A DNA stretch of 54,744 bases from Flavobacteriales bacterium (GTDB lineage Bacteria; Bacteroidota; Bacteroidia; Flavobacteriales_F; PHOS-HE28), in contig JADLBK010000087.1 of assembly GCA_020847755.1 (NCBI GenBank), forward strand, positions 1 through 54,744, read 5' to 3'. The notes beneath the pieces were generated by a model, which was not told the origin of the DNA, did no database searches, and saw only the letters and a list, made by a program, of their open reading frames with translations. Position 1 is the first letter of the stretch. Each line of letters starts with the position of its first letter. The position numbers were made by a program, and so were the translations under genes. Shown here in pieces: positions 23,372 through 31,798 of the stretch.

Positions 23372-24760
23372 ATGAGCTATGATGTGATCGTCCTCGGCAG
23401 TGGCCCCGGTGGCTACGTGGCCGCCATCCGTGCCAGCCAACTGGGCCTGAAGACCGCCGTTGTGGAAAAGGAGTCCCTCGGGGGCATCTGCCTCAACTGG
23501 GGCTGCATCCCCACCAAGGCCCTGCTGAAGAGCGCCCAGGTGTTCGAGTACATCCAGCACGCCAAGGACTACGGCATCACCGTGAACGGCGGCTCGCCCG
23601 ACATGAAGGCCATCGTGCAGCGCAGCCGCGACGTGGCCAAAGGCATGAGCAACGGCGTGCAGTTCCTGATGAAGAAGAACAAGATCGACGTGATCATGGG
23701 CACCGGCAAGCTGATGCCGGGGAAGAAGCTCGAGGTCACCGGCGCCGATGGCAGGAAGCAGGTGCTCGAGGCCAAGCACATCCTCATCGCCACCGGCGCC
23801 CGCAGCCGCGTGCTGCCCAACCTGCCCCAGGACGGCAAGAAGATCATCGGCTACCGCGAGGCCATGGTGCTCGCCGACCAGCCCAAGAGCATGGTGGTGG
23901 TGGGCAGCGGTGCCATCGGCAGCGAGTTCGCCTACTTCTACAACGCCATCGGCACCAAGGTGACCCTGGTGGAGTTCATGCCCAACGTGGTGCCCGTGGA
24001 GGATGAGGAGGTGAGCAAGCAGCTCGAGAAGAGCTTCAAGAAGCAGGGCATCGAGGTGATGACCGGCGCCGAGGTGACCAAGGTGGACACCGCCGGCAAG
24101 GGCTGCAAGGTGACCGTGAAGAGCGCCAAGGGCGAGCAGGTCATCGAGTGCGACATCGTGCTCAGCGCCGTGGGCATCGCCCCCAACATCGAGGGCATCG
24201 GGCTGGAGGACGTGGGCATCGCCACCGACAAGGGCCGCATCACCGTGAACGAGTACTACCAGACCAACATCCCCGGCTACTACGCCATCGGCGACGTGAC
24301 CCCCGGCCAGGCGCTGGCGCACGTGGCCAGTGCGGAAGGCATCATCTGCGTGGAGAAGATCGCCGGCCATCAGCCCGAGGCCCTCGACTACGGCAACATC
24401 CCCGGCTGCACCTACTGCAGCCCCGAGGTGGCCAGCGTGGGCATGACCGAGAAACAGGCGAAGGAGAAAGGCCTGGCGATCAAGGTGGGCAAGTTCCCCT
24501 TCAGCGCCAGCGGCAAGGCCAGCGCCGGCGGCAACAAGGACGGCTTCGTGAAGCTCATCTTCGACGCCAAATACGGCGAGCTGCTGGGCGCGCACATGAT
24601 CGGCGCCAACGTCACCGAGATGATCGCCGAGTGCGTGAGCATCCGCAAGCTCGAGACCACGGGCCACGAGATCATCAAAACGGTGCACCCGCACCCCACC
24701 ATGAGCGAGGCCATCATGGAGGCCGCGGCCGCAGCCTACGGCGAGGTGATCCATCTGTGA
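23372..24760 (+). CDS. lpdA: Dihydrolipoyl dehydrogenase
   Basis: This FAD enzyme reoxidises dihydrolipoyl groups of 2-oxoacid dehydrogenase complexes or the glycine cleavage system with NAD+. The 462-residue protein starts MSYDVIVLGSGPGGYVAAIR, with the FAD-binding GxGxxG at residues 9-14. It carries the redox disulfide GGICLNWGCIPTKALL (Cys40 and Cys45). The NAD site is MVVVGSGAIGSEFAYFYNAI, the second FAD site YYAIGDVTPGQALAHVASAE, and the C-terminal catalytic HPHPTMSEAIMEA provides the His-Glu pair. An in-frame extension upstream to 23192 runs through the promoter and was rejected. No other complex subunits are nearby, so it may serve more than one complex. Confidence 0.97.
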   Translation: MSYDVIVLGSGPGGYVAAIRASQLGLKTAVVEKESLGGICLNWGCIPTKALLKSAQVFEYIQHAKDYGITVNGGSPDMKAIVQRSRDVAKGMSNGVQFLMKKNKIDVIMGTGKLMPGKKLEVTGADGRKQVLEAKHILIATGARSRVLPNLPQDGKKIIGYREAMVLADQPKSMVVVGSGAIGSEFAYFYNAIGTKVTLVEFMPNVVPVEDEEVSKQLEKSFKKQGIEVMTGAEVTKVDTAGKGCKVTVKSAKGEQVIECDIVLSAVGIAPNIEGIGLEDVGIATDKGRITVNEYYQTNIPGYYAIGDVTPGQALAHVASAEGIICVEKIAGHQPEALDYGNIPGCTYCSPEVASVGMTEKQAKEKGLAIKVGKFPFSASGKASAGGNKDGFVKLIFDAKYGELLGAHMIGANVTEMIAECVSIRKLETTGHEIIKTVHPHPTMSEAIMEAAAAAYGEVIHL

Positions 24761-24819
24761 TGGCAGCTTCACTGTCGCACCGTGAAGGCATCGGCCTTCG
24801 CTAAAGCTTCGGCGGACAC

Positions 24820-26691
24820 GTGTGCGGCATCGCCGGCACCTTTCACCTCGGTCGTGGCGCAGCCCCGTCGGACGAGCGCATCCGGGCCGCGCTGGATCGC
24901 ATCGCCCATCGGGGGCCGGACGATGAGGGCGTGCATCGGGCGGGCCGCGCCGTGCTCGGCCATCGACGCCTCAGCATCATCGACACCTCCGCTTCCGGGC
25001 ACCAGCCGTTCACCGATCTGGACGGGCGCTACACCATGGTCTTCAATGGCGAGGTCTTCAACTTCGCCGAGCTGCGCGCCAGGCTGGAAGCCCAGGGCCA
25101 CCGCTTCAAGAGCCGCACCGACACCGAGGTGGTCCTGCGGCTGTTCGCCCTGAACGGCCCCTCCTTCCTGCACGACCTCAATGGCTTCTTCGCCCTCGCC
25201 ATCCACGATGCGCAGGAGGACAGCCTCTTCCTGGCCCGCGACCGCTTCGGGGTGAAGCCCCTGCTCTGGTGCCGCCACGGGGACGCGCTGATGTTCGCCA
25301 GCGAACTGGGCGCTTTGATGGCCCTGGGCGCTCCCCGTCGGGTGGACCGGGTGTCGCTGCGCACCTACTTCACGCACTACTACATCCCCGCGCCGTACTC
25401 CATCCTGGAGGACGTGCACAAGCTGCGGCCCGGACACAGCCTGATGGTGGATGCCCAGGGCATCCGCACCGCCCGCTGGTACGAGGCGGAGGCCGAAGCG
25501 GCGAAGACCCCCGTGCCTTCGGACCCCGCGCAGCGGCTCCGCGACCTGATGGACGATGCCGTGCGGATCCGCCTGGTGAGCGACGTGCCTGTGGGCACCT
25601 TTCTCAGCGGCGGCCTGGACAGCAGCATCGTGAGCGCGCTGGCCAGGCGCCACAAACCCGACCTGCGCACCTTCAGCATCGGCTACACCGAGGCGTACTA
25701 CGACGAGACCCCCTTCGCCGAGGCCGTGGCGCGCCACCTGGGCACCGACCATACCACCTTCACGCTGGGCCACGACGATCTGGCCGCCAGCTACGACGGC
25801 CTGCTGGCCGCATTGGACGAGCCCTTCGCGGACCAGAGCGCACTGCCCAGCTACGTGCTGAACGCCCGCACGCGGCAGCAGGTGACCGTGGCCCTGAGCG
25901 GCGATGGCGCGGACGAGGTCTTCGGCGGCTACCGGAAACACCAAGCCGAGCTCCGCGTTCGCGCACCCGGGACGCTGGAGCGGCTGGCCCTGCTGGGCGG
26001 GCCTTTATGGCGGGCCCTGCCCCGTTCGCGCAACCACCCGCTGGCCGATAAAGTGCGCCAGCTTGACCGGTTCGCGCGAAGCGCAGCGCTGAGCGCGGAG
26101 GACCGGTATCTGCTCCTGGCCTCGTGGGACGAGGAGCTCGATGCCGCCGCCCTGCTCGATCCGGCCGCGGACGAGGCCACCTTCACACGCCGACGTGCGG
26201 CCATCACGGCCCCCCTGTCCGCGCACCGGGACCTCAACGGACTGCTTTGGGCCGACCTGCACACCGTGCTGCCCGACGACATGCTTCGCAAGGTGGACAT
26301 CACCAGCATGGCGCATGCCCTCGAGGTGCGCACCCCGTTCCTGGACCTGCGGGTGGTGGAACTGGCCTTTGCCCTGCCGGCCGATGCCAAGTTCAGCAAG
26401 GGCTCCGGCAAGCAGCTGCTGCGTGAAGCCTTCGGGGACCTCCTGCCCCAGGGCACATTGACCCGGGCCAAACGCGGGTTCGAGGTGCCGCTGACCCCCC
26501 TGCTCAAGGGGCCGTTGGCCGACCGCGTGGCCACCTGTACCGATACCGAGCTGCTGCGTGCCGCCGGTCTGGAGCCAAGTGCCGTCCGGCAGGTGCTCGA
26601 CCGGTTCCACGGCCCTTCGCCCGGAAGTTCGCAGGCAACCGTACATGCCCTCATCGTCTATCTGACGTGGTGGCGGCGGTACATGGCCTGA
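24820..26691 (+). CDS. asnB: Glutamine-hydrolysing asparagine synthase
   Basis: AsnB uses glutamine and ATP to amidate aspartate. In polysaccharide loci, homologues may instead amidate sugars or other acceptors. The GTG at 24820 is followed directly by Cys2, the required N-terminal nucleophile of the glutaminase domain, in MCGIAGTFHLG. RIAHRGPDDEG and YTMVFNGEVFNFAELRARLE complete that domain. The synthetase domain has the ATP-binding SGGLDSSIVSALARR, the motif VALSGDGADEVFGGYRKHQ and DITSMAHALEVRTPFLDLRV. Length (623) is typical of the long bacterial type. It is the first gene of the exopolysaccharide run; the short gap to the glycosyltransferase holds a new promoter, so it may be transcribed separately. 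Its location makes an accessory role in glycan decoration plausible, which is inference. Confidence 0.93.
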   Translation: MCGIAGTFHLGRGAAPSDERIRAALDRIAHRGPDDEGVHRAGRAVLGHRRLSIIDTSASGHQPFTDLDGRYTMVFNGEVFNFAELRARLEAQGHRFKSRTDTEVVLRLFALNGPSFLHDLNGFFALAIHDAQEDSLFLARDRFGVKPLLWCRHGDALMFASELGALMALGAPRRVDRVSLRTYFTHYYIPAPYSILEDVHKLRPGHSLMVDAQGIRTARWYEAEAEAAKTPVPSDPAQRLRDLMDDAVRIRLVSDVPVGTFLSGGLDSSIVSALARRHKPDLRTFSIGYTEAYYDETPFAEAVARHLGTDHTTFTLGHDDLAASYDGLLAALDEPFADQSALPSYVLNARTRQQVTVALSGDGADEVFGGYRKHQAELRVRAPGTLERLALLGGPLWRALPRSRNHPLADKVRQLDRFARSAALSAEDRYLLLASWDEELDAAALLDPAADEATFTRRRAAITAPLSAHRDLNGLLWADLHTVLPDDMLRKVDITSMAHALEVRTPFLDLRVVELAFALPADAKFSKGSGKQLLREAFGDLLPQGTLTRAKRGFEVPLTPLLKGPLADRVATCTDTELLRAAGLEPSAVRQVLDRFHGPSPGSSQATVHALIVYLTWWRRYMA

Positions 26692-26710
26692 GCCCTTCCC
26701 GCGCCCCCGT

Positions 26711-26718
26711 TACCTTTG
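26711..26718 (+). promoter_or_regulatory. -7 promoter element TACCTTTG
   Basis: TACCTTTG is a full consensus match 10 nt before the ATG of the GT4 glycosyltransferase gene. Confidence 0.6.
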
Positions 26719-26728
26719 ACGCCGGCCC

Positions 26729-27955
26729 ATGCCCCGTATCCTCCGGATCATCAATCGCTTCAACCTCGGGGGGCCCACGCACAACGCCGCCTACCTGACG
26801 CGCTACCTGCCCGGGGACTATGAGACCCTGCTCGTGGGCGGCAGCCAGGAGGCCACCGAGGAAGGCAGCCACCATATCCTCCGCTCCCTCGGGGTGGAGG
26901 CCATGATCCTGCCCGAGCTGCAGCGCGAAGTGGCACCGTGGCGCGACAGGGGCGCCTACCGACGCATCAAGCAGCTCATCCGCGAGTTCAAGCCGGACAT
27001 CGTGCACACCCATGCCGCCAAGGCCGGTGCGGTGGGGCGCATGGCGGCCGCGGACCTGGGCGTGAAGGCCATCGTGCACACCTTCCACGGCCACGTCTTC
27101 CACAGCTACTTCGGCCCGGTGCGCACCGCGCTGTACAAGAACATCGAGCGCTTCCTCGCCCGCCGTAGCAGTCGCATCATCGCCATCAGCGAGAAGCAGA
27201 AGCTGGAACTGGTGGACGAGCACCGCATCTGCCCCGGCGACAAGGTGAGCGTGATCCCCCTGGGCTTCGACCTGAGCCGGTTCCGGGAGGATCGCTCGCG
27301 CAAGCGCGCCTTCTTCCGAAGTGTGTACGGCGTGGCCGCCGACGAGATCGCCATCGCCATCGTCGGCCGGCTCGTCCCGATCAAGAACCACGACCTCTTC
27401 CTGGAGGCCATGGCCGCTGTCGCCCGTCGCACCCAACGGCGTGTGCGCGCGTTCATCGTGGGCGACGGTGAAGAGCGAGACCACCTGGAAGCGCGGGTCA
27501 AAGAGCTCGGATTGAGCCACGCCGTGGGCCCCACCTTCAACGGACATGGCTTCGGCCACGGCGCCGGGTCCGGTGCCGTGGTGCCCCCGGCCACCGTCAC
27601 CTTCACCTCCTGGATCAAGGAGGTGGACATCGTCTACGCCGGGGTCGACCTCGTGGTCCTCACTTCCCTGAACGAGGGCACCCCCGTGAGCCTGATCGAG
27701 GCACAGGCCTCGGACCGGCCGGTGGTGACCACCCGTGTGGGAGGCGTGGAGAACGTGGTCCTTCCCGACCGGTCGGCGTTGCTCTGCCCATCCGGCGACC
27801 TGGCCACGATGACCGAGGCCATCCTGCGGATGGTGGAGGACGATGCGCTGCGCGGCCGGATGGGCGAACAGGGATGGGACTTCGTGCGCCAGCGCTACCA
27901 CTACACGCGCCTGGTGGACGATACCGCCCATCTGTACGATGCCCTGCTGAACTGA
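26729..27955 (+). CDS. Glycosyltransferase family 4 protein
   Basis: This 408-residue retaining GT-B enzyme probably adds a sugar to a lipid-linked exopolysaccharide or O-antigen intermediate in the cytoplasm. The N-terminal acceptor domain has RIINRFNLGGPTHNAAYLTR and DIVHTHAAKAGAVGRMAAAD. The C-terminal donor domain contains AIVGRLVPIKNHDLFLEAM, FIVGDGEERDHLEARVKELG, DLVVLTSLNEGTPVSLIEAQ and VVTTRVGGVENVV. The EGTPVSLIEAQA segment is the E-x7-E motif typical of GT4. Between the GDGEER helix and the following strand VTFTSW lies an unusual Gly/Ala/His-rich stretch (FNGHGFGHGAGSGAVVPP) where most relatives have a tight turn. The specific sugar cannot be told. Confidence 0.9.
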   Translation: MPRILRIINRFNLGGPTHNAAYLTRYLPGDYETLLVGGSQEATEEGSHHILRSLGVEAMILPELQREVAPWRDRGAYRRIKQLIREFKPDIVHTHAAKAGAVGRMAAADLGVKAIVHTFHGHVFHSYFGPVRTALYKNIERFLARRSSRIIAISEKQKLELVDEHRICPGDKVSVIPLGFDLSRFREDRSRKRAFFRSVYGVAADEIAIAIVGRLVPIKNHDLFLEAMAAVARRTQRRVRAFIVGDGEERDHLEARVKELGLSHAVGPTFNGHGFGHGAGSGAVVPPATVTFTSWIKEVDIVYAGVDLVVLTSLNEGTPVSLIEAQASDRPVVTTRVGGVENVVLPDRSALLCPSGDLATMTEAILRMVEDDALRGRMGEQGWDFVRQRYHYTRLVDDTAHLYDALLN

Positions 27956-27972
27956 CCGTGGGGCCAGAACGC

Positions 27973-27980
27973 TACTTTTG
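27973..27980 (+). promoter_or_regulatory. -7 promoter element TACTTTTG
   Basis: TACTTTTG is a full consensus match. CGCG and the ATG at 27985 follow directly, only 4 nt away, so the polysaccharide export gene should have a leaderless or near-leaderless transcript. Confidence 0.65.
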
Positions 27981-27984
27981 CGCG

Positions 27985-28764
27985 ATGCGAACGGCACGTC
28001 TTGGGCCTTTGGTGGTGTTGGCGGTGGCGGTGTTGTTGGGCGGCGGTTGCACCATCAACCGCGACGTCATGTTCAAGACACCGCTCGGCTATCAGTTCGA
28101 CTCCGTACCCGACACGGTGGATCTGGCCTTCAAGATCCAGCCGAACGATTACCTGCAGTTCCGGCTCTTCGCCAACGATGGGTTCAAGATGATCGACATG
28201 GTGTCCATGGGCACCGGAGCGGACAACGCGCGGAACATGCAGCGCCTGCAGTTCAACTACCTGGTGGAGCCTGATGGCAACGTCAAGCTTCCGCTGCTCG
28301 GCCGTGTCACCCTCTCCGGCAAGACCCTGCGTGAGGCGGAGACCTGGCTGGAACAGCGCTACATGGAATTCTACAACCGGCCCTTCGTTCAGTTGAGCGT
28401 GACCAACCGGCGCGTGGTCGTCTTCCCAGGCGGGGGCGGCGATGCGGTGGTGGTCCCTTTGGAGAACGCGAACACCACCCTGCTGGAGGTGCTGGCGAGC
28501 GCACGGGGCGTGGCAAAGCGCGGCAACGCCCACAAGGTGAAGGTCTTCCGGCGCGACCCCACCGGAGGCCGGCAGATCTTCCAATTCGACCTCACGGACA
28601 TCGAAGGCCTGAGGCATGCGGACATGGTCATGTTCTCGGACGATGTGGTGTACGTGGAACCGAACCCGGAGCTCGTGCGCGAGGTGCTCGCCGACATCAC
28701 CCCGATCATCACCCTGCTCACCAGCGTGGTGCTGGTGATCGGCATCATCCGCGGCTTCCAATAG
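27985..28764 (+). CDS. Polysaccharide export lipoprotein (Wza-like)
   Basis: Wza-family proteins form the outer-membrane and periplasmic conduit for exopolysaccharide. The 259-residue protein starts MRTARLGPLVVLAVAVLLGG and carries a lipobox ending at Cys22 (LGGGC). The polysaccharide export domain is visible in DLAFKIQPNDYLQFRLFAND and YLVEPDGNVKLPLLGRVTLS. An SLBB-like domain follows (VVVPLENANTTLLEVLASAR). A C-terminal hydrophobic helix, TPIITLLTSVVLVIGIIRGF, matches the short Bacteroidota form that ends in a transmembrane segment. The longer upstream ORF overlaps the glycosyltransferase and was rejected. The tyrosine autokinase gene follows after 7 nt, the usual Wza-Wzc arrangement. Confidence 0.92.
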   Translation: MRTARLGPLVVLAVAVLLGGGCTINRDVMFKTPLGYQFDSVPDTVDLAFKIQPNDYLQFRLFANDGFKMIDMVSMGTGADNARNMQRLQFNYLVEPDGNVKLPLLGRVTLSGKTLREAETWLEQRYMEFYNRPFVQLSVTNRRVVVFPGGGGDAVVVPLENANTTLLEVLASARGVAKRGNAHKVKVFRRDPTGGRQIFQFDLTDIEGLRHADMVMFSDDVVYVEPNPELVREVLADITPIITLLTSVVLVIGIIRGFQ

Positions 28765-28771
28765 CGCCAGC

Positions 28772-31243
28772 ATGCTGAACGAGGACGTCAGCCAGCGGAA
28801 CATCACCCTCGACAGCTATCGGGAGCGGATCACGAACTTCAGCAACGAGTTCGACCTCGGGCTGTTCCTGTACATCATCAAACGCTCGTCCGTCTGGATC
28901 ATGCTCTGCATCATCCTCTCGGGCGCCGCGGCCTATCTGTACCTCCGCTACACCGCCCCCACCTTCAAGAGCGGCGCCATCCTGCAGATCCGCGAGAGCA
29001 ACAACGCCCAGCTCGTGCTGGAGATGAACCAGTTCGTGGAGGACAAGAACCTGCTGGCCGACGTGGAGCTCCTTCGATCGAAATTCTTCATCGACAGGGT
29101 GTTGCGCAAGCTTCCGTTGGACGTCAGTTACTTCTACAAGGGCCAGATCCTCACCAACGAGCTGTACACCGGGACCTTCTTCCGCATCGAGGATGTGGAG
29201 GTGCTCGATCCGCGGGTGCGGGACCTGCCCATCTTCATCGATCTGGACACCGAAGGCAAGGCCACCTTCTCCTATGCCGTGTCCGGGCAACCCCTCACCC
29301 TCACCTTCGACCTCAGCGAGCGCATCACCACCCCCCATTTCCGATGCAGCGTGTGGCTCGATGATGTGGCGATGAAGGAGCGCATGGAGGCGGACGGCTC
29401 CACCTATTTCCGCATCAACAGCCCGGCGAGCCTTGTGGCCCAGTACTCCAAGCAGATCGATGCCCGCATCATGGACAACGATGCCCGGACCGTGGCCATC
29501 GACTGCCGCGATGCCAATCCCGTGCTGGCGCGTGACCTGGCCGAGGCGATGGCCGAGACCTACATCGGATACGATGTGGAGCGCATGCGCGAAAGCGCCG
29601 AGAGCATCCTGCGCTTCATCGAGTCGCAGAAGGACACCGTGTTCGACAAGCTCCGCGAATCGGAGTACCGGATGCAGGCCTTCAAGATGGAGAACAAGGT
29701 GTCCGACATGAGCGAGCTGACACCGATCTACCTGAACCGGGTCCGCGAGTACGAGGACCGCATCGTGGAGGTGCGGGTGGAGATGGACCTGCTGGCCGCC
29801 ATCGAGCAATCCACGGACAAGGCCCTGGGCGACATCGACGTGTACAACCTGATGCCCCTGCTCGTGGGCACCACCTACGAACGTTCGCTCACCACCATGA
29901 TCGAATCGCTTCAGAAACTGCTCCTCGAACGCGAGGAGCTCTTTCTGGAGGCCACGCCCAGCAATCAGGCCGTGCGCGACGTCGAGCACCGAATCCAGGT
30001 GCAGAAGGGCCTTGTGGTGAACAGCATCCGAAGCCTCCGGTCCAGGCTCACCGACAAGGTGAAGGAATACGAGGACATCATCCTCCAGCATGAGGCCCGC
30101 TTTCTCACCCTTCCGGAAAAGGAGCTCGAGTTCGCCCGCATCGACCGCCTGTTCCAGATCAACGAGAAGTACTACACCCTTCTGTTGGAGAAGGACATCG
30201 AATACCGGATCAGCCGCGCCGGCTTCGTGCCGGACAACAAGATCCTGGAACGCCCGGTGATCCACGCGGTGCCGATGGCGCCCAACCGCAACCTGGTCAT
30301 CTTCTCGTACCTGCTCACCGGTCTGGTGATCAGCTTCCTCATCGTGCTCGTGCGGTATGTGCTGCATGACAACATCACCTCGCTCAACGACATCGCCAAG
30401 ACCTCCTCCGCGTCCATCGGCATCCTGGGCATGATCCCCAAGTACAAGAAGGAGATCCCCATCAGCCAGCTGCTGGTGGACAAGAACCCCAAGAGCCTCA
30501 TCGCCGAGAGCTTCCGCACCGTGCGCACGAACATGCAGTTCGTGGACAACACCCCCGGACCCAAGCTGATCGCCATCACCAGCACCATCAGCGGCGAAGG
30601 GAAGACCTTCGTGGCCATCAACCTCGCAGGCATCATCGCGTTCAGCGGAAAGCGCGTCATCGTGCTCGACCTCGACATGCGGAAACCCAAGATCCACCTG
30701 GGCTTCGGCGTGGACAACATCCGTGGCATGAGCACCCTGCTCATCAACAAGGACACCCTGGAGAACTGCATCCAGCAGAGCGCCCTCGAGAACCTGTACT
30801 TCATCACCGCCGGCCCCATCCCACCGAACCCGTCGGAACTGGTGATCAGTGAACGAATGAACCTCATCATCGAGGAGTTGAAGAAGTCCTACGACGTGAT
30901 CCTCATCGACAACCCGCCCGTGGGCCTGGTCACCGATGGCATCGCCATGATCCAGCGGGCCGACTATCCCATCTACATCTTCCGCTCGGATTACAGCAAG
31001 AAGGCCTTCATCCACAACGTGGACCGCCTGATCAACGAGAACCGCATCACCCGCATCACCACCATCCTGAACGGCGTGGACATCGACCGCAACAAATACG
31101 GCTACAACTACGGCTATGGCTATGGCTACGGCTATGGCTATGGCCACGGCTATGGCACGGGCTATGGCTATTACGAGGACCGAGGCGACCGGAAGGGCGG
31201 TCGCCGCAGGGGATTTCTGGGCAAACTCACCGGCAGGGCCTGA
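28772..31243 (+). CDS. Polysaccharide biosynthesis tyrosine autokinase (Wzc-like)
   Basis: This 823-residue inner-membrane protein controls polymerisation and export of exopolysaccharide. A Wzz-type chain-length domain begins with an N-terminal helix near residues 46-65 (IMLCIILSGAAAYLYLRYTA). It includes a long periplasmic coiled coil (ESAESILRFIESQKDTVFDK) and ends at a second helix around 507-530. The cytoplasmic BY-kinase has Walker A ITSTISGEGKTFVAINLAG (Lys611), Walker A' VIVLDLDMRKPKIHLGFG and Walker B VILIDNPPVGLVTDG. The C terminus is a striking Tyr-rich tail with 12 Tyr, mostly as GY dipeptides, followed by a basic end (RKGGRRRGFLGKL). Such tails are the autophosphorylation site in BY kinases. 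The stop overlaps the next start by one base. Confidence 0.95.
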   Translation: MLNEDVSQRNITLDSYRERITNFSNEFDLGLFLYIIKRSSVWIMLCIILSGAAAYLYLRYTAPTFKSGAILQIRESNNAQLVLEMNQFVEDKNLLADVELLRSKFFIDRVLRKLPLDVSYFYKGQILTNELYTGTFFRIEDVEVLDPRVRDLPIFIDLDTEGKATFSYAVSGQPLTLTFDLSERITTPHFRCSVWLDDVAMKERMEADGSTYFRINSPASLVAQYSKQIDARIMDNDARTVAIDCRDANPVLARDLAEAMAETYIGYDVERMRESAESILRFIESQKDTVFDKLRESEYRMQAFKMENKVSDMSELTPIYLNRVREYEDRIVEVRVEMDLLAAIEQSTDKALGDIDVYNLMPLLVGTTYERSLTTMIESLQKLLLEREELFLEATPSNQAVRDVEHRIQVQKGLVVNSIRSLRSRLTDKVKEYEDIILQHEARFLTLPEKELEFARIDRLFQINEKYYTLLLEKDIEYRISRAGFVPDNKILERPVIHAVPMAPNRNLVIFSYLLTGLVISFLIVLVRYVLHDNITSLNDIAKTSSASIGILGMIPKYKKEIPISQLLVDKNPKSLIAESFRTVRTNMQFVDNTPGPKLIAITSTISGEGKTFVAINLAGIIAFSGKRVIVLDLDMRKPKIHLGFGVDNIRGMSTLLINKDTLENCIQQSALENLYFITAGPIPPNPSELVISERMNLIIEELKKSYDVILIDNPPVGLVTDGIAMIQRADYPIYIFRSDYSKKAFIHNVDRLINENRITRITTILNGVDIDRNKYGYNYGYGYGYGYGYGHGYGTGYGYYEDRGDRKGGRRRGFLGKLTGRA
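31097..31174 (+). repeat. Degenerate hexamer repeat (GGCTAT/GGCTAC) coding the Tyr tail
   Basis: Between 31097 and 31174 the autokinase gene consists of near-identical GGCTAT or GGCTAC units, interrupted by CAC, AAC and ACG codons. Each unit encodes Gly-Tyr. Slippage or recombination would add or remove six bases and so stay in frame, altering the number of phosphorylatable Tyr without truncating the protein. Confidence 0.8.
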
Positions 31244-31791
31244 TGCGGATCGAGAACACTCCCCTTGATGGCCTGCTGGTGTTGCGACCCGCCGTGCACC
31301 GCGACGACCGCGGCCACTTCCTGGAAAGTTTCAACGAACGCGCCTTCGCCGCGGCCACCGGGCTGGACCTGCGCTTCGTGCAGGACAACGAGTCGGTGTC
31401 CCGCAAGAGCGTGGTGCGCGGACTGCATCTGCAGGCTGGAGCCTCCGCCCAGGCCAAGCTCGTGCGCGTGGCGCGCGGCGCCGTGCTCGATGTGTGCGTG
31501 GACCTGCGCGCCGGCAGCCCGACGCTGGGACGGCATTTCAGCATCCGGCTGGACGACAGCGCCCCGGTGATGCTCTTCATCCCGGAAGGGTTCGCCCACG
31601 GCCTTGCGGTGCTGGAGGACAACACCCTCTTCCAGTACAAATGCTCCCGCTACTGGGATCCGGCGGCCGAACGCACCCTTCTGTGGAACGACCCCGCCCT
31701 CGGGATCGACTGGGGCGTCACCGGCGCGATCGTGAACGGCAAGGACCAGGCAGGCCTTCCGTTGAGGGACCTGCTGCCCACGCTTGTCTAG
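31243..31791 (+). CDS. rfbC: dTDP-4-dehydrorhamnose 3,5-epimerase
   Basis: RmlC/RfbC epimerises dTDP-4-keto-6-deoxyglucose at C3 and C5, the third step to dTDP-L-rhamnose. The 182-residue protein has the standard cupin sequence: an N-terminal VLRPAVHRDDRGHFLESFNE, FVQDNESVSRKSVVRGLHLQ with the catalytic base His62, then VARGAVLDVCVDLRAGSPTL, a strand with LFIPEGFAHGLAVLED and YKCSRYWDPAAERTLLWND. The other rhamnose pathway genes (rfbA, rfbB, rfbD) are not in the window, so they must lie elsewhere, or the epimerase acts on a related sugar. Its ATG overlaps the autokinase TGA by one base. Confidence 0.93.
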   Translation: MRIENTPLDGLLVLRPAVHRDDRGHFLESFNERAFAAATGLDLRFVQDNESVSRKSVVRGLHLQAGASAQAKLVRVARGAVLDVCVDLRAGSPTLGRHFSIRLDDSAPVMLFIPEGFAHGLAVLEDNTLFQYKCSRYWDPAAERTLLWNDPALGIDWGVTGAIVNGKDQAGLPLRDLLPTLV

Positions 31792-31798
31792 CCCGGCC

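Noticed and set aside
28745-31147. 800-codon antisense ORF opposite the autokinase gene
   Set aside because: High GC third positions suppress stops on the opposite strand. Its product is His/Asp/Val low-complexity sequence without domain motifs, while the plus-strand frame has clear Wzc motifs.
31097-31174. CRISPR or minisatellite outside a gene
   Set aside because: The repeat lies wholly in frame within the autokinase and encodes its Tyr tail.
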